Shown: positions 1-13,435, numbered from the stretch's first letter. The stretch: 64,000 nucleotides of DNA from Bigelowiella natans CCMP2755 (GCA_000320545.1 ADNK01001243.1:15001-79000); one strand, 5' to 3'. Translations and numbers: made by a program. The notes: generated from the letters alone by a model not told the origin.

Positions 1-1
1 G

Positions 2-1960
2 GACTCTAGTAGTGCACCATACCATTCTTCTGGAGGAACAGGAGGAGGAGCACTTCTGCGTCCTTCATCTCCTCGCCATCTCAAATGGCTGTGTACCATA
101 CTCGCTATTGTGGTTGGATCGATGGTAAGTTAATTGCACAGATGTTCACCGCAAAGCAACCGATATACCCACCCCCCGTGTGTGTGTGTGGCATGTTCAT
201 TTTCATTTAACCAAAAGACATTACATCCATACAATTTTAGCTCAGCAACTCCCATGTCACACTTCAGTGCAAAAATTTAGGTAAGGAAACAGTGCAATTT
301 TCTTCTTTACATTACAGATGCTTCTAGGCCCTAAGGAGGCTCGATTGGGTGAAAACCTGGTCCATGAGCACCGTGAGGATCGAATCTATTTTCCGCATGA
401 AAAATTTGCCGCTATACTGAAGTTACGTGGAGGAGATCTTGAGGTCCCTTAAATACCTCTTGCGTTTAAATAAGGAAGTATTTATAAAAATACTGTTCCC
501 TGTGTTTCGTGATTTTTGACATGGGAATTTCCTATTGCATTTAGAGCGAGAAGAATCGAGGCAATGCTTTATTCCAGCAAGGTAAGTATGATCAAGCCAA
601 GGAAGTCTACACCCGGGCCCTAAACAGGTGTGAAATTGGGACTAACCGCTAACAACAAAAAATTACTTTCTCCGCCAACACAGTAAGCTAATTATATGAT
701 ACTTTAGCGCATCGGATCGGAAAGATGAAGTCGCTCTAGCGGTCAGTAGGTGTACTAGTGTGAGAAGGGATGAGAAGAGAAATGCTTATGGTTACATACA
801 CATACGAGAAAAGGGAGTTGGCATCCCTCCATTTGTATTTATCACAAATCGCCACTAACTTTTTCAATGCAAGCACCACTTTACCTCCTCTTCTTTCTAC
901 GCACAGATTCTCCGGAACCGTGCAGCAACCAACATGAAACTGGGCGACTATAAAGGTGCAATTAAGGACTCAACCGAGGTCTTGGACGTCAAGATATGCA
1001 ATAAGGCCCTCCTCCGACGTGCTATGGCAATCGACAAGCTGGGTGATCTCAGTATGTATGAGATGGGGTACTACTTTTAGTTCAAATTAGTAGATTAGCT
1101 GCAATGTTCAAAGGTGGAAAAACGATCGATTGCCTGTGTGGTTGTTCCTTTTTTATGATGATTACGATAGTCATGATGCATTGAAACAGCATTTCTGTCG
1201 ATGAAGAAAGGAGATTTGCAAAAATCTCGTTTTCTCCTTAGACGGACGGTCACATTCGTTGATACTCATAAATACGAATTTCGTTGGAGCTTATGTTTTC
1301 AATTTTTAGCTTGTCTATTGGCTGCTTCTTTCTCTTACCCCCCATATCCCCTCTATCACATTTCTATTACTTCCAAATAGCTACCGGGACGCTCGTAAGC
1401 TATTAATGGATGGTGAGGGTGCTACAGGAACAGAAACATTGCGCGAAGTCAAACGACTTGAGGAGAAAATGCGCAAGGCCTGGCGTGCCACATTAATGGA
1501 TGACTGTGATAAACTGTGTAAGAATTGCTATGAGGACGCGAAGCTAAATATCGAGTTTGAAAACATGCACCTGGTTGATAAGGCGATAGAGGATCTTGAC
1601 TACGCGTGCGACCGCATAGTGGAAAAACGTGACGCAAACTTCTCCGCCGAATGGCCTTGGAAATGTGTTGAAATGCGAATGCAGTGTCACAAAATGACCT
1701 CATGCTTCGAGTCTCTAACCGAAGATCTTAACTTCATGGTGAACGTAAGTCCCAAGAATGCAACACTTCGTCTACTTCGATGCTTCGCTTACGAGGCCTG
1801 CGAACGGTGGCCGAGGTGCTTGAAGGAAGCAAAACTTGTTGCTGAGTGCCAGAAAGGAATAGATCCAACCCCCGCACAGATCCTAGAAGCACAGGGTTAT
1901 GTTAAACGTATGACCTATTTCGTCGAGCAGCTCAGCAGCAAAGATAGGGGTGATCCATAA
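2..1960 (+). CDS. TPR-repeat protein with membrane anchor (5' partial)
   Basis: This gene is cut by the left window edge. Exons I can follow are 2-124, 318-443, 545-627, 708-741, 907-1055 and 1381-1960. The first encodes a Ser/Gly-rich stretch and a hydrophobic segment (WLCTILAIVVGSM), probably a membrane anchor. The exons from 545 give TPR-like helices: GNALFQQGKYDQAKEVYTRA, then NRAATNMKLGDYKGAIKDS. The last exon encodes a helical C-terminal part of about 190 residues, ending at 1960. All junctions keep frame. The intron after 443 has a weak donor (GTCCCT); if it is not spliced, a short membrane protein stops at 452 and the TPR gene would start elsewhere. Architecture resembles anchored TPR co-chaperones such as Tom70-type receptors, but I infer no specific role. 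Confidence 0.65.
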
Positions 1961-3262
1961 TGATGATGACAAAAAAGAGTGTAACAATGGCAGCCACTCT
2001 AGCACTGCCCTGAGTAAAGAAATGCTGTGGAAATTCAACATGCATTTTCACAAAGGGGGCAAACATACGACAGCTGTAGAATATGCTCCGTCAAGGCAAG
2101 CTAACGTAGCATGCATATCTGGATGTGACTGCATTCAACATGGGCCAAATTTCTTAGATGCAAATGAAGCAGAATCCCCCAGAATTGATGGGCAAAAATC
2201 GTATATGAAAGCATCGCCCGTCGCAAATGGCTAGGCGACATGACTTCCACAATGTATATTGTAGAGTCATCCTATTCTAGTAATGTCTGATGTAGCTGAT
2301 GTAATTTTGCATGCCTGTAGTCTCTATAGGTCTAGCCATTCATCATTGCATGCATGTTGTGCACATCCATTCGCATGCGCCAGCACGGCTAGACGGAGCT
2401 GTATACCGCACACGATGCGGCCACTGCACGCCAAGATCACGCGCAGTTATTTTACCCTGCTAGCCTGTACGTGCTGCATGGCCACAGTTACACAGTGCAA
2501 AGGCCTACGTGCGATGCATGCAATGAGCTAAGTCGCTTTGACTGCCTAGCTTTGCACAGACTGTGGAGTTGATTGGAGCACACATTGAGAGCGCTCGTCT
2601 AGCGCTTGCACATGCGCGTTGGTGCGGCCATGCTGCAGCTGAACCACGCAGCTAGGGCGTAGCTACGGAATTGGTAGTCACGCATGTCGCTACGTGCATC
2701 TGCAAAGTGTGTCATTGATCAAGCAAACAACTGTGCGCAAGTGCATGCGTCGCATTTGAGTTGATGAGCATGCTGCTACTAGCGGTGCACGCACATGCAT
2801 GTCACGTCTGATGATCGACCATTGCATGAAAAGATTCGATCACTTCATCATTGCATCCGCCGTCTCACGCATCACGTCGTACGAGGGCTATGTCTACATG
2901 TGCCTCGCCAAAGTCATCCAACAACAAAAGCCTTTTGTGTGTCTTTGGATTTGCACATGTATCAAAAGCATGGCATGTGCCTGTACAACGTAACGCTATC
3001 TAACTACATCATGGACGCTGCTCGGCGTCCGCATTTCATACGCACACATTTGTGCGACACCACGAACAACGCATGCAAATGAAGCTTGGCAATCAGTGCA
3101 CTTAATTTTGATCGGATATTTGCTGCTTGTGTATGCGAATTGAACGCAGATGATAATTTGGCATCACTGCGCTGCGCTGATAAAGGTGTGCTAACTCTTA
3201 ATACAAGAAAGAATAATAGGGCTACAACAATGGAACTTGGTGACATACATTGATTACCTTTC
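1961..3262. other. gene-free stretch rich in TGCATGCA/GCTAGC words
   Basis: No convincing exon is visible. From about 2240 to 3090 the DNA is dense in CATG, TGCATGCA, GCATGC and TAGC words and differs in texture from the neighbouring genes. Similar texture recurs near 11700-13270, 45840-46900, 56200-57500 and 62000-64000, which suggests a dispersed repeat type. Short open frames here are low-complexity Cys/His-rich and look accidental. Confidence 0.5.
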
Positions 3263-4164
3263 TTAAAGTCTAATTCCAACAGGGTTTGCAACCTGGTTGT
3301 TGATTCTATTTCTATTCACAATTTCACGTTCTTTCTTGAATAGATTCTTGGTGCCTTTCTTCCTCAATCGAGCTTCCTTCTTCCGAGCTTTCGCAGCATC
3401 TTTTCTAGCCTTTCGCTCCGCTTTAGATTCCTTCTTTGAACGACGGACTCCCAAGTTGACTGGCTCGTACTCATCCACACTCTCGAGCTAAAAGGCAACA
3501 GCAACATATTGAGATTAAAATTAAGACGCATTATTCTCGTTGTATCAACCTCATCATCTTCTTCTAGTGCATAATCTTGACGCTTTTCAGACTTTTCTTC
3601 TTTGCTAGTCTTAATCTGTTTGATTCTATTACTGGAGAAAAAGACACCATCATTTTTATTAAGGGCGAAGAATACGTAAGTAAACATTTTAAATATTACT
3701 GAACCATTACTGAAAGCATCGGTTGCAAACCACCATGTGTTGTGTTGGTACGAGTAATTGATTATTGTAGGTCATTGGTGGTTTCGAATACTTATTTAGC
3801 CAGATACGCCATACCGTCGTGGTTCTCTGATCATAGATGGATGGTTGGAAGCACTAGAATATGTCGAGAGAATCGATTCACAATCCCATTTCTCCTTCGG
3901 CTTTGGCTTATAGCTATCCATGATCTCTTTCTCAATTTCTTTAACATCCTTGGCAGCTTCCTCCTAATTACAGAGCAGTCTCTATTTTGATCTCGGATGA
4001 AAAGATGTTGCTGGCCTGGCGTACATACCTGAAGACGTTCTACGGTTTCGCAAATCTTTTCCTTTAAAATTTCCTTCGTATTCTTGTCCATATCTTGCTG
4101 TACTTTCAACTAAAATGTAACATCATTATAATGCCCCTATTGCTCCATCAAAGAGAAAATGATG

Positions 4165-4208
<44 letters not shown>

Positions 4209-6015
4209 ATACACACATACGCACATAAATATTTATAAGTCTAACATTTTCGGCTCTTTGGCTAATTTCTTGTTCCAAATGGTGTTCGATATCTTTGTAT
4301 TCTAGCCCTTCCTGCAGAGCCATGTTCATTACAAAATAAAACGTTTCTAAACTTGATGAAGATAATGGTGATGATGATGTCATTGTGATTGATTACGATG
4401 TCGCCAAACAAAGACATAGAAAACTAAGAAATATATTTACATCCAACTGTTCAATTTCGCCAAGATTCTCGTCCTCAAATTCAGCATAGAGGCCTAATAA
4501 GAAACGTTATGCACGGTTGAAATGATGAAAGATTAACGATGTTGCGTACTAGCGAAATGCGCATCTAATCTCCTTCTGCGAAGCATTTCCTCTTCCTCGT
4601 CATCCTGTTTTTGTTGTTAGTTCAAAATGCGTGCTTAAACAATTCTGGGAGCGTAACGTGAATAGGAAAGGACAGTGCACAAACGAACAATAAAGAACAC
4701 ATCAACCTCATCTTCATCAAAATCTAGATCATCCTCTGTCATCCCAGCTGCCATCATAGCTGCAATCTTCTTATCCACATCTGAAAGATCTTCTGCCGAA
4801 GGGCATTTTTCATCAGTACCCACTTCTATATCTCCCCCCCCCCCTTTTTTACTATCCTCTTCAGCCGCTTTGTAGTGCTCGGGAACCTAATATTAGTTGG
4901 AGCATCTCAATAAACGAGAATTCATTGCTCTGGTTAAAGTACCGAATTTCCACATGCGACTTGGATAAAATCGTCAAGAAGATCCTCGTATTCATATTGA
5001 GCATTGTCTCCCTCCAGAGCATCGTAAAAATCGTGTGTGGCACGAACTGTCATAGCAACAACTGATCAATCTATTTAGCTATTTAAATTGGAATAATCAA
5101 CAATATGCCAACCATTCGGATTTTTGACGCGCTTTTTCTTGTCATTTATTATTTCCGGGCCTACAGGTAGCACAAACTGAACTATGCTGCTGCTGGATGA
5201 TGAAGATTTCTTCTCCTGCTCTGCAGAACTATTTGCTGCTTTAGAAGCTGCTGGCGACACGAGACCAGGAGATTCCACTTCACCCTTTGTCATTTTCTGT
5301 TATTTAGAGATGAAGTCAGTCCTCGCTAAATCTAACCCAGCCGAAAGCAATCAATATTCAGAATTTAAGACAACCATTCGTGGGTCTGCCTCGACTGCAT
5401 ACCCTTCAGTAGGAACGAATGTACCTATTTTTGTGCGAGATTTCCCATTTTTCCACTTAAAGAAGCTTACTATTAGTTTGCTTACCTCCGCCTATCTCTC
5501 TTAAATGTTGAGAGTAATCGTAGTCATGGGCCACATTCGATATTCCATTTTCTTTACGTTTATCCAAATATTTGAAGCCACCCCCATGATTAGGAAGGTA
5601 CTGGAACATCTCCTCCTGTTGTTATCATGAATCAGTGATGAACAATACATCTAAGGACATGCTCAATATTAGCATCCTACATGATCAGGTTCCTCCGCCC
5701 TCAGATACTCCTGAGGCAAGCCCTTCAATATCTGTACGAATTTGTAGCTTTCAACGGATGAAGCAGTCTCCGTTTTCAATCAAGCTCGTACCTTCGCCTG
5801 CACCTCTGCAGTTGCGTCACTACCAACTGGTTGAAGTACGAACTTCGAGCTGGGGTGATAAAATCATAAATATCATTGAAATTACCCCTCGTCGTATCAT
5901 CAACAAACCTTGTTGGATCGTTTGCCACTGGGTCGTCGGCATCACGGGGGACAATTTTGAAACGAACAGCATTCTTCTTGTCGAAGCGCTTTTTCTTGTT
6001 GGTGCCTTTCTTCAT
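3263..6015 (-). CDS. LTV1: LTV1 homologue, 40S ribosome biogenesis factor
   Basis: LTV1 acts in late maturation and export of the pre-40S ribosomal particle. The N-terminal exon starts at 6015 with a Lys-rich MKKGTNKKKRFDKKNAVRFK and a DPVANDP segment, as in family N-termini. An exon near 5500-5630 encodes YLDKRKENG followed by HDYDYSQHLREIGG, matching the conserved DYDYLQHL signature. Acidic exons follow near 4660-4880 and 3540-3690. The last exon (3263-3478) gives the basic C-terminus with RRSKKESKAERKARKDAAKA, a hallmark of LTV1. At least eight short introns split the gene, one containing a CA microsatellite at 4170-4205. Middle exon borders were not all resolved, so the span is firmer than the exon list. 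Confidence 0.82.
4170..4205. repeat. (CA)n microsatellite in an LTV1 intron
   Basis: Uninterrupted CA dinucleotides, followed by a looser ACACAT stretch. It lies in an intron of the minus-strand LTV1 gene. Confidence 0.95.
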
Positions 6016-6433
6016 TCGTAGCTAGATTTCAACTCAAATATAATGCATGTACTTATTATTTTGAGGAATTTTCCCCACCAAAGGCAGGAGGAAGGATAGG
6101 AGGAGAGGGGCACGACGAAAGAAGAATTAGCGTTGAGAAGAAGCTCACTCATGGAGGAAAAGGGCACTGGTTAGCATAGTACGACAACAAATAGTATCGG
6201 AGAATTTCACGGCGTTATTAACCAATTGTCCATGGATTGATTGCCGAAATATTATTATCAGTCAATATATCGGGTGGAGATCCTCTGGAGACCCTCCAGC
6301 AGCAACCCTGCTGGTTAGTAGCCATTTAGCGAATCCAACTTCGGTTTCACGTCACTTTAAGAAACTGCAACTGTCGAGCTTATTTATCTCACTATTTCTG
6401 TGTGGAGGGGACTGACTAAAAGGCGAACAAAAG
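6016..6433. promoter_or_regulatory. divergent intergenic region between LTV1 and the 6434 gene
   Basis: The two flanking genes diverge from this stretch of about 420 bp, so both promoters probably lie here. It contains a purine-rich block at about 6065-6150 and no clear TATA box or other recognised motif. Confidence 0.4.
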
Positions 6434-8587
6434 ATGGCTGACGTGTCTGACAATAAGACCGTGGTACGATTATTATCAGTAGGCATCGAGCTTTCTGTTT
6501 GGTTCTCTGTATAACTTGTGCCTTGCAATGTGTGCTCTTTGCAGTCTGTGGACATAGACTCGGAAGAGGTATTAAATTTATACTCCTTCTACGGGTTTGT
6601 AAATTTCGATCACGAATATTTCTCATTCTTAGCCAATTGACCCATCGTTGGAGAAGAGGATATGTCAAACTCCAAAAAACCCTACCAAAGACTACTCTGA
6701 GTTTCTCACACCGGTTTCAATTTAAATGAAAGATGCTGGTGCGGTTTCAACGCTGATTGGAATTTTGTCAAATAGGCACAGTTGAAGGGGCTCCGCTCAT
6801 TTTTTGGAAAGATTGATGGCGGTTCTGGAACAGTCAAAATGGTGTCGAACATTTCTCATCAAAAGAAAACAGATTCTTACACCTGTGTGGTGACCACAAC
6901 AGAAAACAATGTTAAAGGCTGTGAGGGGTGACACCAAGATGCGTGTTCTTTTTGGTCTTGACAAACCAACTATGGGCTCTACCAACGCGGTTAGATTATG
7001 AAAATCGTACTTGACGGTTTATAATATTCATTTTGTATTGAAACGCACAGAAATTTAACCAGATCTTCAGCGAAATGGCCACTGATACCTCTCGTGAAAT
7101 CACCTTCAAACAATTCCTAGCGTTTTTCTACGAAAGATGGAAATTGGCCCAGGTTCTACGATATTTGGATATCTCGAAATGTTATTAAGGATCCTTCTTT
7201 TTGGTTTTATGGCAGGATTCCCTATTCGATGACACTATCAGCGTTGTGCCTTTGGCTGTTTCGTCAGCTATTGGGCACCGTGTCATGGCCGATAATCTTG
7301 ATGCGACAGTCCTGATTGAAATTCAAGTATGCACAAACAAATCCACTTCCCTCCCCTTTTTGTTTGAAAATTCCTTGTATAGTATGCAGTAAAAATATAG
7401 TATTTGAATTCATAGGATGGCGACGATGAGGTAAGGCGGGGGTCTGGCGTTTTGCTAGATGATGGATACATCCTGACAGCCACTAAAGTTATTAAAACAG
7501 AGGCAGATGCTGCCAAGGCTAGATTGGTAATGAACTAGAGAAATTGCCTCAGATCCCACAATCAATCACAGTGCACGTGATGATATATGTGATATTATAG
7601 ACATTCTTTAATGAGGAAGACGCTGAAGGTTTTGTTGTAAACTTGAATCCGAGCAAGCTCTTCCACGTTGGCCAGGTCCTTATTTGTCTACAGCTTGAAA
7701 ATTTGACAATGACCTATGACCTTGACTTTATTAAAGCCTATCGAGATGCAAGGAGAAATCCTCTGCTACACAGTATGTGCTGTTGACCAAGAACAGCTCT
7801 TAGAGTCGCTTAGGCGAATTCCAAAGCTTGCCAGGAAGGAACCTCCCCGTACGGTACGATCTGAAACTATCTACCAACATTAACTTAAATCAAGCACAAT
7901 GTTACATCTATGAAATGTTCCTTCGCTGCATGAGAAAGGGGCATGTGAGTATTGAACCTCGGTTTCGTTTTTATCCTCGTTGTACTGATAAACCTTCCCA
8001 CAGGCTCTCATGCTTGCTCATCAAAGAATCAATGCAATGATGGGCACTGTGAACGCTTATGTTAACGAAAAACGGGTAATGTACGCTCACTAAGGACTAG
8101 AAAAGGATTAGATGAAACCCTTCTGTTTCTTGTCTTGGAGGAGCCAACTCCTGAGTTCTGGTTTTGGTTTCCATACTCTGAGGCACTGACAGTAATTCCA
8201 TGGTTTTCAGGAGGAATACACTTTGGGACCAAAGACCCCCCTGGTTCTAATCGAACACTCTGAAGATACTGGAGCGAAAGGATACAGTTCCCTAGTTTTG
8301 GGTGAAGGAAAAATTAATTTTCGCATCTATTGATATGTTCGAATTGGGGCATGATTTTTGTCACTTTGACATCCTGAATTAATCCGTATCATCATCACAG
8401 TAACTAACCCTAATTTTGAGGATTCCTAACCATCTTAGCGCAAGCTACCCGGGAGGCATTGTTATACGACGTGCATCGTGCTTTAGAAACTCAAGAACAT
8501 AAGCTTGCTCAATCGCCAGGGTCTCCTATCTTCACATTGAAAGGCGTTCTTTCGGCTATTCATATGAAAAGGTCGCAGAGGCAGTAG
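6434..8587 (+). CDS. protein with trypsin-like fold segment, intron-rich
   Basis: The start ATG at 6434 gives MADVSDNKTV, then small exons with good GT-AG borders follow. Segments in order: SVDIDSEE; PIDPSLEKRICQTP; AQLKGLRSFFGKIDGG; KFNQIFSEMATDTSREITFK (EF-hand-like spacing); LDATVLIEIQ; then RRGSGVLLDDGYILTATKVI (7430-7500), which resembles the N-terminal strand and His-motif region of trypsin-like peptidases. The usual catalytic His of the TAxHV motif is replaced by Lys, so I infer an inactive or divergent fold. Later exons give ALMLAHQRINAMMGTVNAYV and TPLVLIEHSEDTGAKGYSSL, ending at a TAG at 8585-8587. Domain assignment rests on one motif and could be wrong; the gene structure itself is well supported. 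Confidence 0.55.
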
Positions 8588-8929
8588 CACCGATTACACA
8601 CAGATGTAGCTCTATCAATGATATTGCATTAATTAATGACTTAATACATATGGTACTGTTCTACATGTTATTGGTACTTCCATTGTCACACTTGGTTTCA
8701 ACCGCCGACCGATATATCTAATGTCGAATGGTTCCAATGAACTTATTGTTTATGTTTTGGTTAGCCCAACAGGTTTTGGATTGACTCAAAAACTCGTCAC
8801 CGACCGCAAAAACATCATTTCCACCGTAAACTCCTAACTCAACTGAGGGTATGGCAGGTTTGTTTACTATTTCAATATTATATGCAGGAATCTTTCGATT
8901 CAACTCGGATTCAGGCTATGAGTTGGGGT
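8588..8929. other. short intergenic stretch
   Basis: AT-rich sequence between the end of the preceding gene and the first plausible exon near 8930-9180. No motif recognised. Confidence 0.4.
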
Positions 8930-9653
8930 CTAAACGTGACAATTTGCATTGAGGCATTGAGGAGAACCATCCATTATTGCACGGTAATTTAATGTATTCG
9001 AAACTATTCTTATGGAAGTCACTCGCATTCAGAATTCGTCACCTATGCCCTTAAAGCCTTGTTTCATGGTAACGTCGTTCTCCTCCTAATTTTGACGGTT
9101 TCTCAGATCCAGGCCTGGCGTAAACTTTTTGCTGGTAGCGCTTTAGAATGCCGTCGTCTATACAGGAAGGTGCCTTGAAGTTTGTCGCACTATCTTTTTG
9201 TGTCGTACCAATATATTTCAATGTTGCATACAATTATTCTTTATAATTATATTTCCATGCAACTCTATTCAGGTTTTCAACCTGTCTCCTTCGTTAGCGG
9301 GATCAGATGTATTGCGAGCGCTTGAGTTTGTATATATGGGAGATATGAAACGGATAGACGCCATTGAAAACGGCAGTAAGAAAAAGGGGGAACCCCCAGT
9401 TGTTCCTGGAGTGAGACCTTGGGATAGAGACCAATTTGCACAGGTCTTGTGATGACATCATAAAAGAAAGAGGAGTTCAGACATATCCTTTCTCCCCTGA
9501 CTCTCTATATTTCCTACGAGTGTGTACGCGTGGAATTATATGATAACGATCTGTTAAATTTATACAGACTTTAGACTTGATGGACGGACTGGAACTTGGT
9601 GATGAGGAAATACAAATATTTAGCAATGGATCCCTGTACCATGACGTAAGTTC
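8930..9653 (+). CDS. unidentified exons upstream of the TPR gene
   Basis: Several plus-strand segments have acceptor and donor sites and keep open frames: IQAWRKLFAGSALECRRLYR near 9110-9170, NLSPSLAGSDVLRALEFVYM with PGVRPWDRDQFAQ at 9272-9445, and TLDLMDGLELGDEEIQIF at 9569-9650. PWDRD recalls a motif of M3 metallopeptidases, but no HExxH site is visible, so I do not assign that family. These exons may be the 5' part of the TPR gene that follows or a separate gene. Confidence 0.35.
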
Positions 9654-9931
9654 ATTTTGAGAGTCTTGAAAATGGTTAGAAAGTATAACATCGCAAGCAT
9701 AACCTCGGCGGAAGTATTTCATAGGAAATGTTTAGATTTGCTTTCAGCCCAATATCTCGATAAAGCTAAATTTCAAGTCTCACAATGAGTGTTACTTCTC
9801 ACTAAAAAATGAATAAATAATCACACATGAGAGGGATAGGAGTTGAGTTTTATAATTTTAGTTGCATAAACGCTATTTTTGAGAAGTATGTCTCCGATAA
9901 AGTAGTAATCGCCAATGTTAATCTGCTACAG

Positions 9932-11658
9932 ATAGAGAACAAGTTTCTTGCTGTTGCTGGTACAGAGGCAAAGCAAAAAATAGCAAAAGAAGGAGACAGG
10001 TTAAGTTAAGATTTCCCACCAAAACAAAAAGTATACACGCATTTCAAAATCTACTCATCAACACTCTACGACAATTTTTGTGAGGAAAATGGATTATCAA
10101 GGTTTTGTAGATAACATCTCACTATCTTAGTTTCATGATGGTTGTGTGATATCTAAATCCTTCCTTCCTCGAAACAGCGTTAACCATAACTCCATTACTG
10201 AGCAACTCGCGTACTTGGAAAGTGTGAAGATTTGCACTGAAGCAATTGGTGCCAAAGATCCCGAATGTGCAGCTCTCTACATTGTGCGCGGTATTGCGTT
10301 CATGCACCTGAAGAAGAATAAAGAAGCCATCAAAGATTTCCAGACTGTCCTCTCAATCGAGCAAAAAGTAATCCATACATAGATATGTTGATTCCTGATA
10401 ATTATCTTGTACAGTTATTCCCGATTCTCTCTATTTCGATGGATTTCCATACTAAGTTAAGACGGTTGTAGGCAAGAACAGAGGGCTATGAAGATCGATG
10501 TGCTGACGCTCTTTGTTTCACAGGCTTTTGTCAAGCGGTTTGAATTTCATCTAAACCGAATTCTGCTGCCAATCTTATGATGAATGTGGTCAAGAGAATA
10601 GTGTTGTGAGAGTAAATGTTCTGGTAATTTCAGAGATTAGAGCAGTTTCCCCAATCGATAAAAGAGTTGACCGAGGTATGTGAAGATGCAAAACAGTGTT
10701 TTTATTGTAGGTTGACCTTCCTATCTTGTTACGTTTATAGGCGATTCGGCTGAATGATAAGATTTATGCTTACAACTACATTCGAGCTGGAGCGTAATTC
10801 GAATTTAAATTGAACAAAAGGATGTGCAATAAATTTACGTCTCAATTTGATGATCAGTTACATGAAGCTTGAAGAAGTGCGTCAGAAGACAGTATTAGAC
10901 GACATTCCATCAAAAGTAAACGAAATTGTTTAGTATCTTCTCGGATTTTCTTCCCAAATATAAAATTTGATGATATTTACAGGATCTAAGAGACTCTGCT
11001 GATTTGACCAAAGCTATTGCTGACTACACAAGGTACGTTACATCCAGTCAATCAAAATATCTCAAGACTTGTGTGAGATTCAACGTGCATAGTTTGCCAG
11101 TATTAACTACGTATTCATCTACGATTCTCCTGACATAGTTTTGGTGGTCGTTGTGAAGAGCAAAACCCATTATTTTTCCGGAGACTTTAGAGATTAACTT
11201 ACTTTTGAGCCTCGCAGACCATTTATGATTAAGTTCACGATATAATGCTAAGATATTATACTACTACATATCGCATGTGGTGGGTGGGTGGGTGTAAGTA
11301 TATATAATTTGTATATATGTATTGAAACGTAATTATTTCTAGAGCTTTAGTTACCTATTTCGTACATTATCTTATCATCGATCGCTCCAAAATGTTGTGA
11401 AATATTTTGATGTTTTGTGCTAGGGCTATAAATCTCCACCCTAAATTTTGCTACGCTTTCTACAATCGGGGACGGGCACTGTCCGCACAAATGAAGCTGT
11501 CGCATGCAATCAAGGATTTCAATACTACCCTAAAGCTGGATCCTGATCATGCAGCTTGTCTATTTAACAGAGGAATGTGCTACCAGAAAAAGGTCTCAAC
11601 TTGCAGAGGATCATCAGCAAAACAAGTAACACCAAAGACTAAGTCCAATTCTCCTTAA
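9932..11658 (+). CDS. TPR-repeat protein
   Basis: Exons with consensus borders encode successive TPR-like hairpins. They include IENKFLAVAGTEAKQKIAKE (9932-10000), the 10180-10367 exon with YIVRGIAFMHLKKNKEAIKD, AIRLNDKIYAYNYIRAGA near 10741, DLRDSADLTKAIADYTR near 10983, and the last large exon (from 11424) with FYNRGRALSAQMKLSHAIKD followed by DHAACLFNRGMCYQKK. TPR arrays are protein-protein scaffolds, and nothing here tells the partner. The 5' end is unresolved. The last 21 codons before the stop at 11658 may be read-through past a donor after QKK. Similarity to the TPR gene at the left window edge is only at repeat level. Confidence 0.6.
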
Positions 11659-13270
11659 TGTTTGGAAAATAGGTAAGAATAGACTGGATGAAATCTCATA
11701 AATTGTGTCCAAAGAAGGAGACGGTCGGATACATAAGACAGGTGCGTAAATCGCATGGATATCATTGTAGTCTATCGTATTAACATTATTTCAAATATAA
11801 CAGGTAAGTTCCATGTTGCGATATCCTGACAACCTTATTACTCCGAGACTGCCGTAATCAAGGCTGTTGGATGATGATAGGTGTTCATAGAAAAAATGAT
11901 GATGAGATGGGGCGTAGTAGGGGAGCCCATGCATGATGTCTGTATGTATTGAACGGATAAGCGATTCCTATCATTCCTGCAAGCTGTGTTCAATATATCC
12001 CATTGGCGTGGAAAAATAATCAATGATGAAGGCAAACAGAAAGGCTATATGTGCCATGCGTGCGAGGAAGATTTCGCTACTTTCATGTGAGACGGATGTA
12101 ATGAAGTGATTTAATCTTTTCAATGGTCATCCTAATGTAGCTATGCAAAGCAGCGGCTACAGCGCTTATTATGTTGTGTCATGTGTCAAAGCTTCTTTCT
12201 TCGAGGCACGCATGCTAGCTAATTGTATGCGATGCCGCTGCGCGTCCATGTAGCGCGTGTACGTTTAGACGTGCGTAGGTACCAGATGCGTGTCAACTGC
12301 AGCAGCCATATGATCAATCGCATGGCATGGCTAGATGGGTAATGCCTGTGCTGGGGCGTGGTGCAAAGTCACGCATCGCCGCATCAATGTTTCTGACAGC
12401 TAGGCATGTCGTACATGCACATGTGCTTATTGCATGTGTGCATGTCTCAGTCTGTAGCAGTAGTGGCGGCTTGGTGTCAGATCTGGTGTTTGGGCATGCC
12501 TCAGTGAATCGAAAACAGCAGGAAACACTCCCAACAACGCCAGCACTTAAAAAAGATCTGCACATGCAAAACACACATGTGCAAACAAATGAAAGTTTGC
12601 ATGCGATGTGTGCTGCCACATCGCACTTCACAACGTACATGTTGGTCGATCTAGCGCGCGATGAGCGGCGCTAGCAAGTCAAAAGCTGCGCATCGCACTT
12701 GGAAAAACTTGGTTTCCTGCCGTCCTCTCGCACAACTGGTATCAAATTAAAGCTCCCAAGCATTGCCACATCATGGATGCGCGCCATTTGTGGGGTTGGC
12801 AATCTTGGGGAATTCATGAATGCCCCAAGGACAATGCACACAAGCAGATGCCACATGTGGCACGCTGCAGGACGTGCATGGACATCATCTCCTCCAATGC
12901 AGGAAGTGCGAACATCAAACAAAGGCTAGCTCAAATTGAAAACAAACAACAAACTGCTACAATACGCCAACGTCAAATGCGGCAGCATCGCGCTCACGCG
13001 CATGCGCGTGTCGTGCAAGCTTGCAAGGCTGGCTAGCTGGCTAGCAGCTGGCCATACCATACATGCCACTTCTTGCTGTTGCTAGCGCCTACTGGCTAGC
13101 TAGCGAGCCTGCTGGATGACCACGCATGAATGTGCACGAGCCTGCTGGAGGCAATTTTTGTCCAGCGTTAGAGCTTGCATGCATGCACATCTAGACATGC
13201 ATGCTCTAGATGCTGTCTAGGGTTGCATGACAAGAAGACGCGTGCAGAGCCATGAACTAGATGAAGCCAG
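11659..13270. other. gene-free, repeat-rich stretch
   Basis: It holds a copy of a dispersed repeat at 12088-12190 and then about 1 kb of CATG/GCTAGC-rich DNA, with dense TAGCTAGC words at 13030-13110. Open frames on both strands at 12314-12674 overlap completely and have Cys/His-rich low-complexity translations, which argues against coding. Confidence 0.5.
12088..12190 (+). repeat. dispersed repeat copy (core GCAGCGGCTACAGCGC)
   Basis: The sequence runs from GAGACGGATGTAATGAA through CAATGGTCATCCTAATGTAG to GCAAAGCAGCGGCTACAGCG. Close copies occur at 57008-57110 and 62024-62110 on this strand and at 46084-46194 in reverse. Confidence 0.8.
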
Positions 13271-13435
13271 TTGCATGAAGAAAATGAATTGCTAATTAAA
13301 TGGAATCAAAAGGTTTTCCAAGAGGTATCAACTCAATGTGCACATATCATGTATGTGAGTTGCAACTGGGCGATTTTCCGAAAGGGAATCTTCATTCATC
13401 TGGAGGTCTGCTTGTTGAACGTGAAGACCTCCAAC

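Noticed and set aside
9369-9445. M3 metallopeptidase (PWDRD motif)
   Set aside because: No HExxH zinc site or other family block is visible in the neighbouring exons.
12314-12674. Overlapping ~110-residue frames on both strands
   Set aside because: Both consist of Cys/His/Met-rich sequence derived from TGCATG words; no splice or start context.
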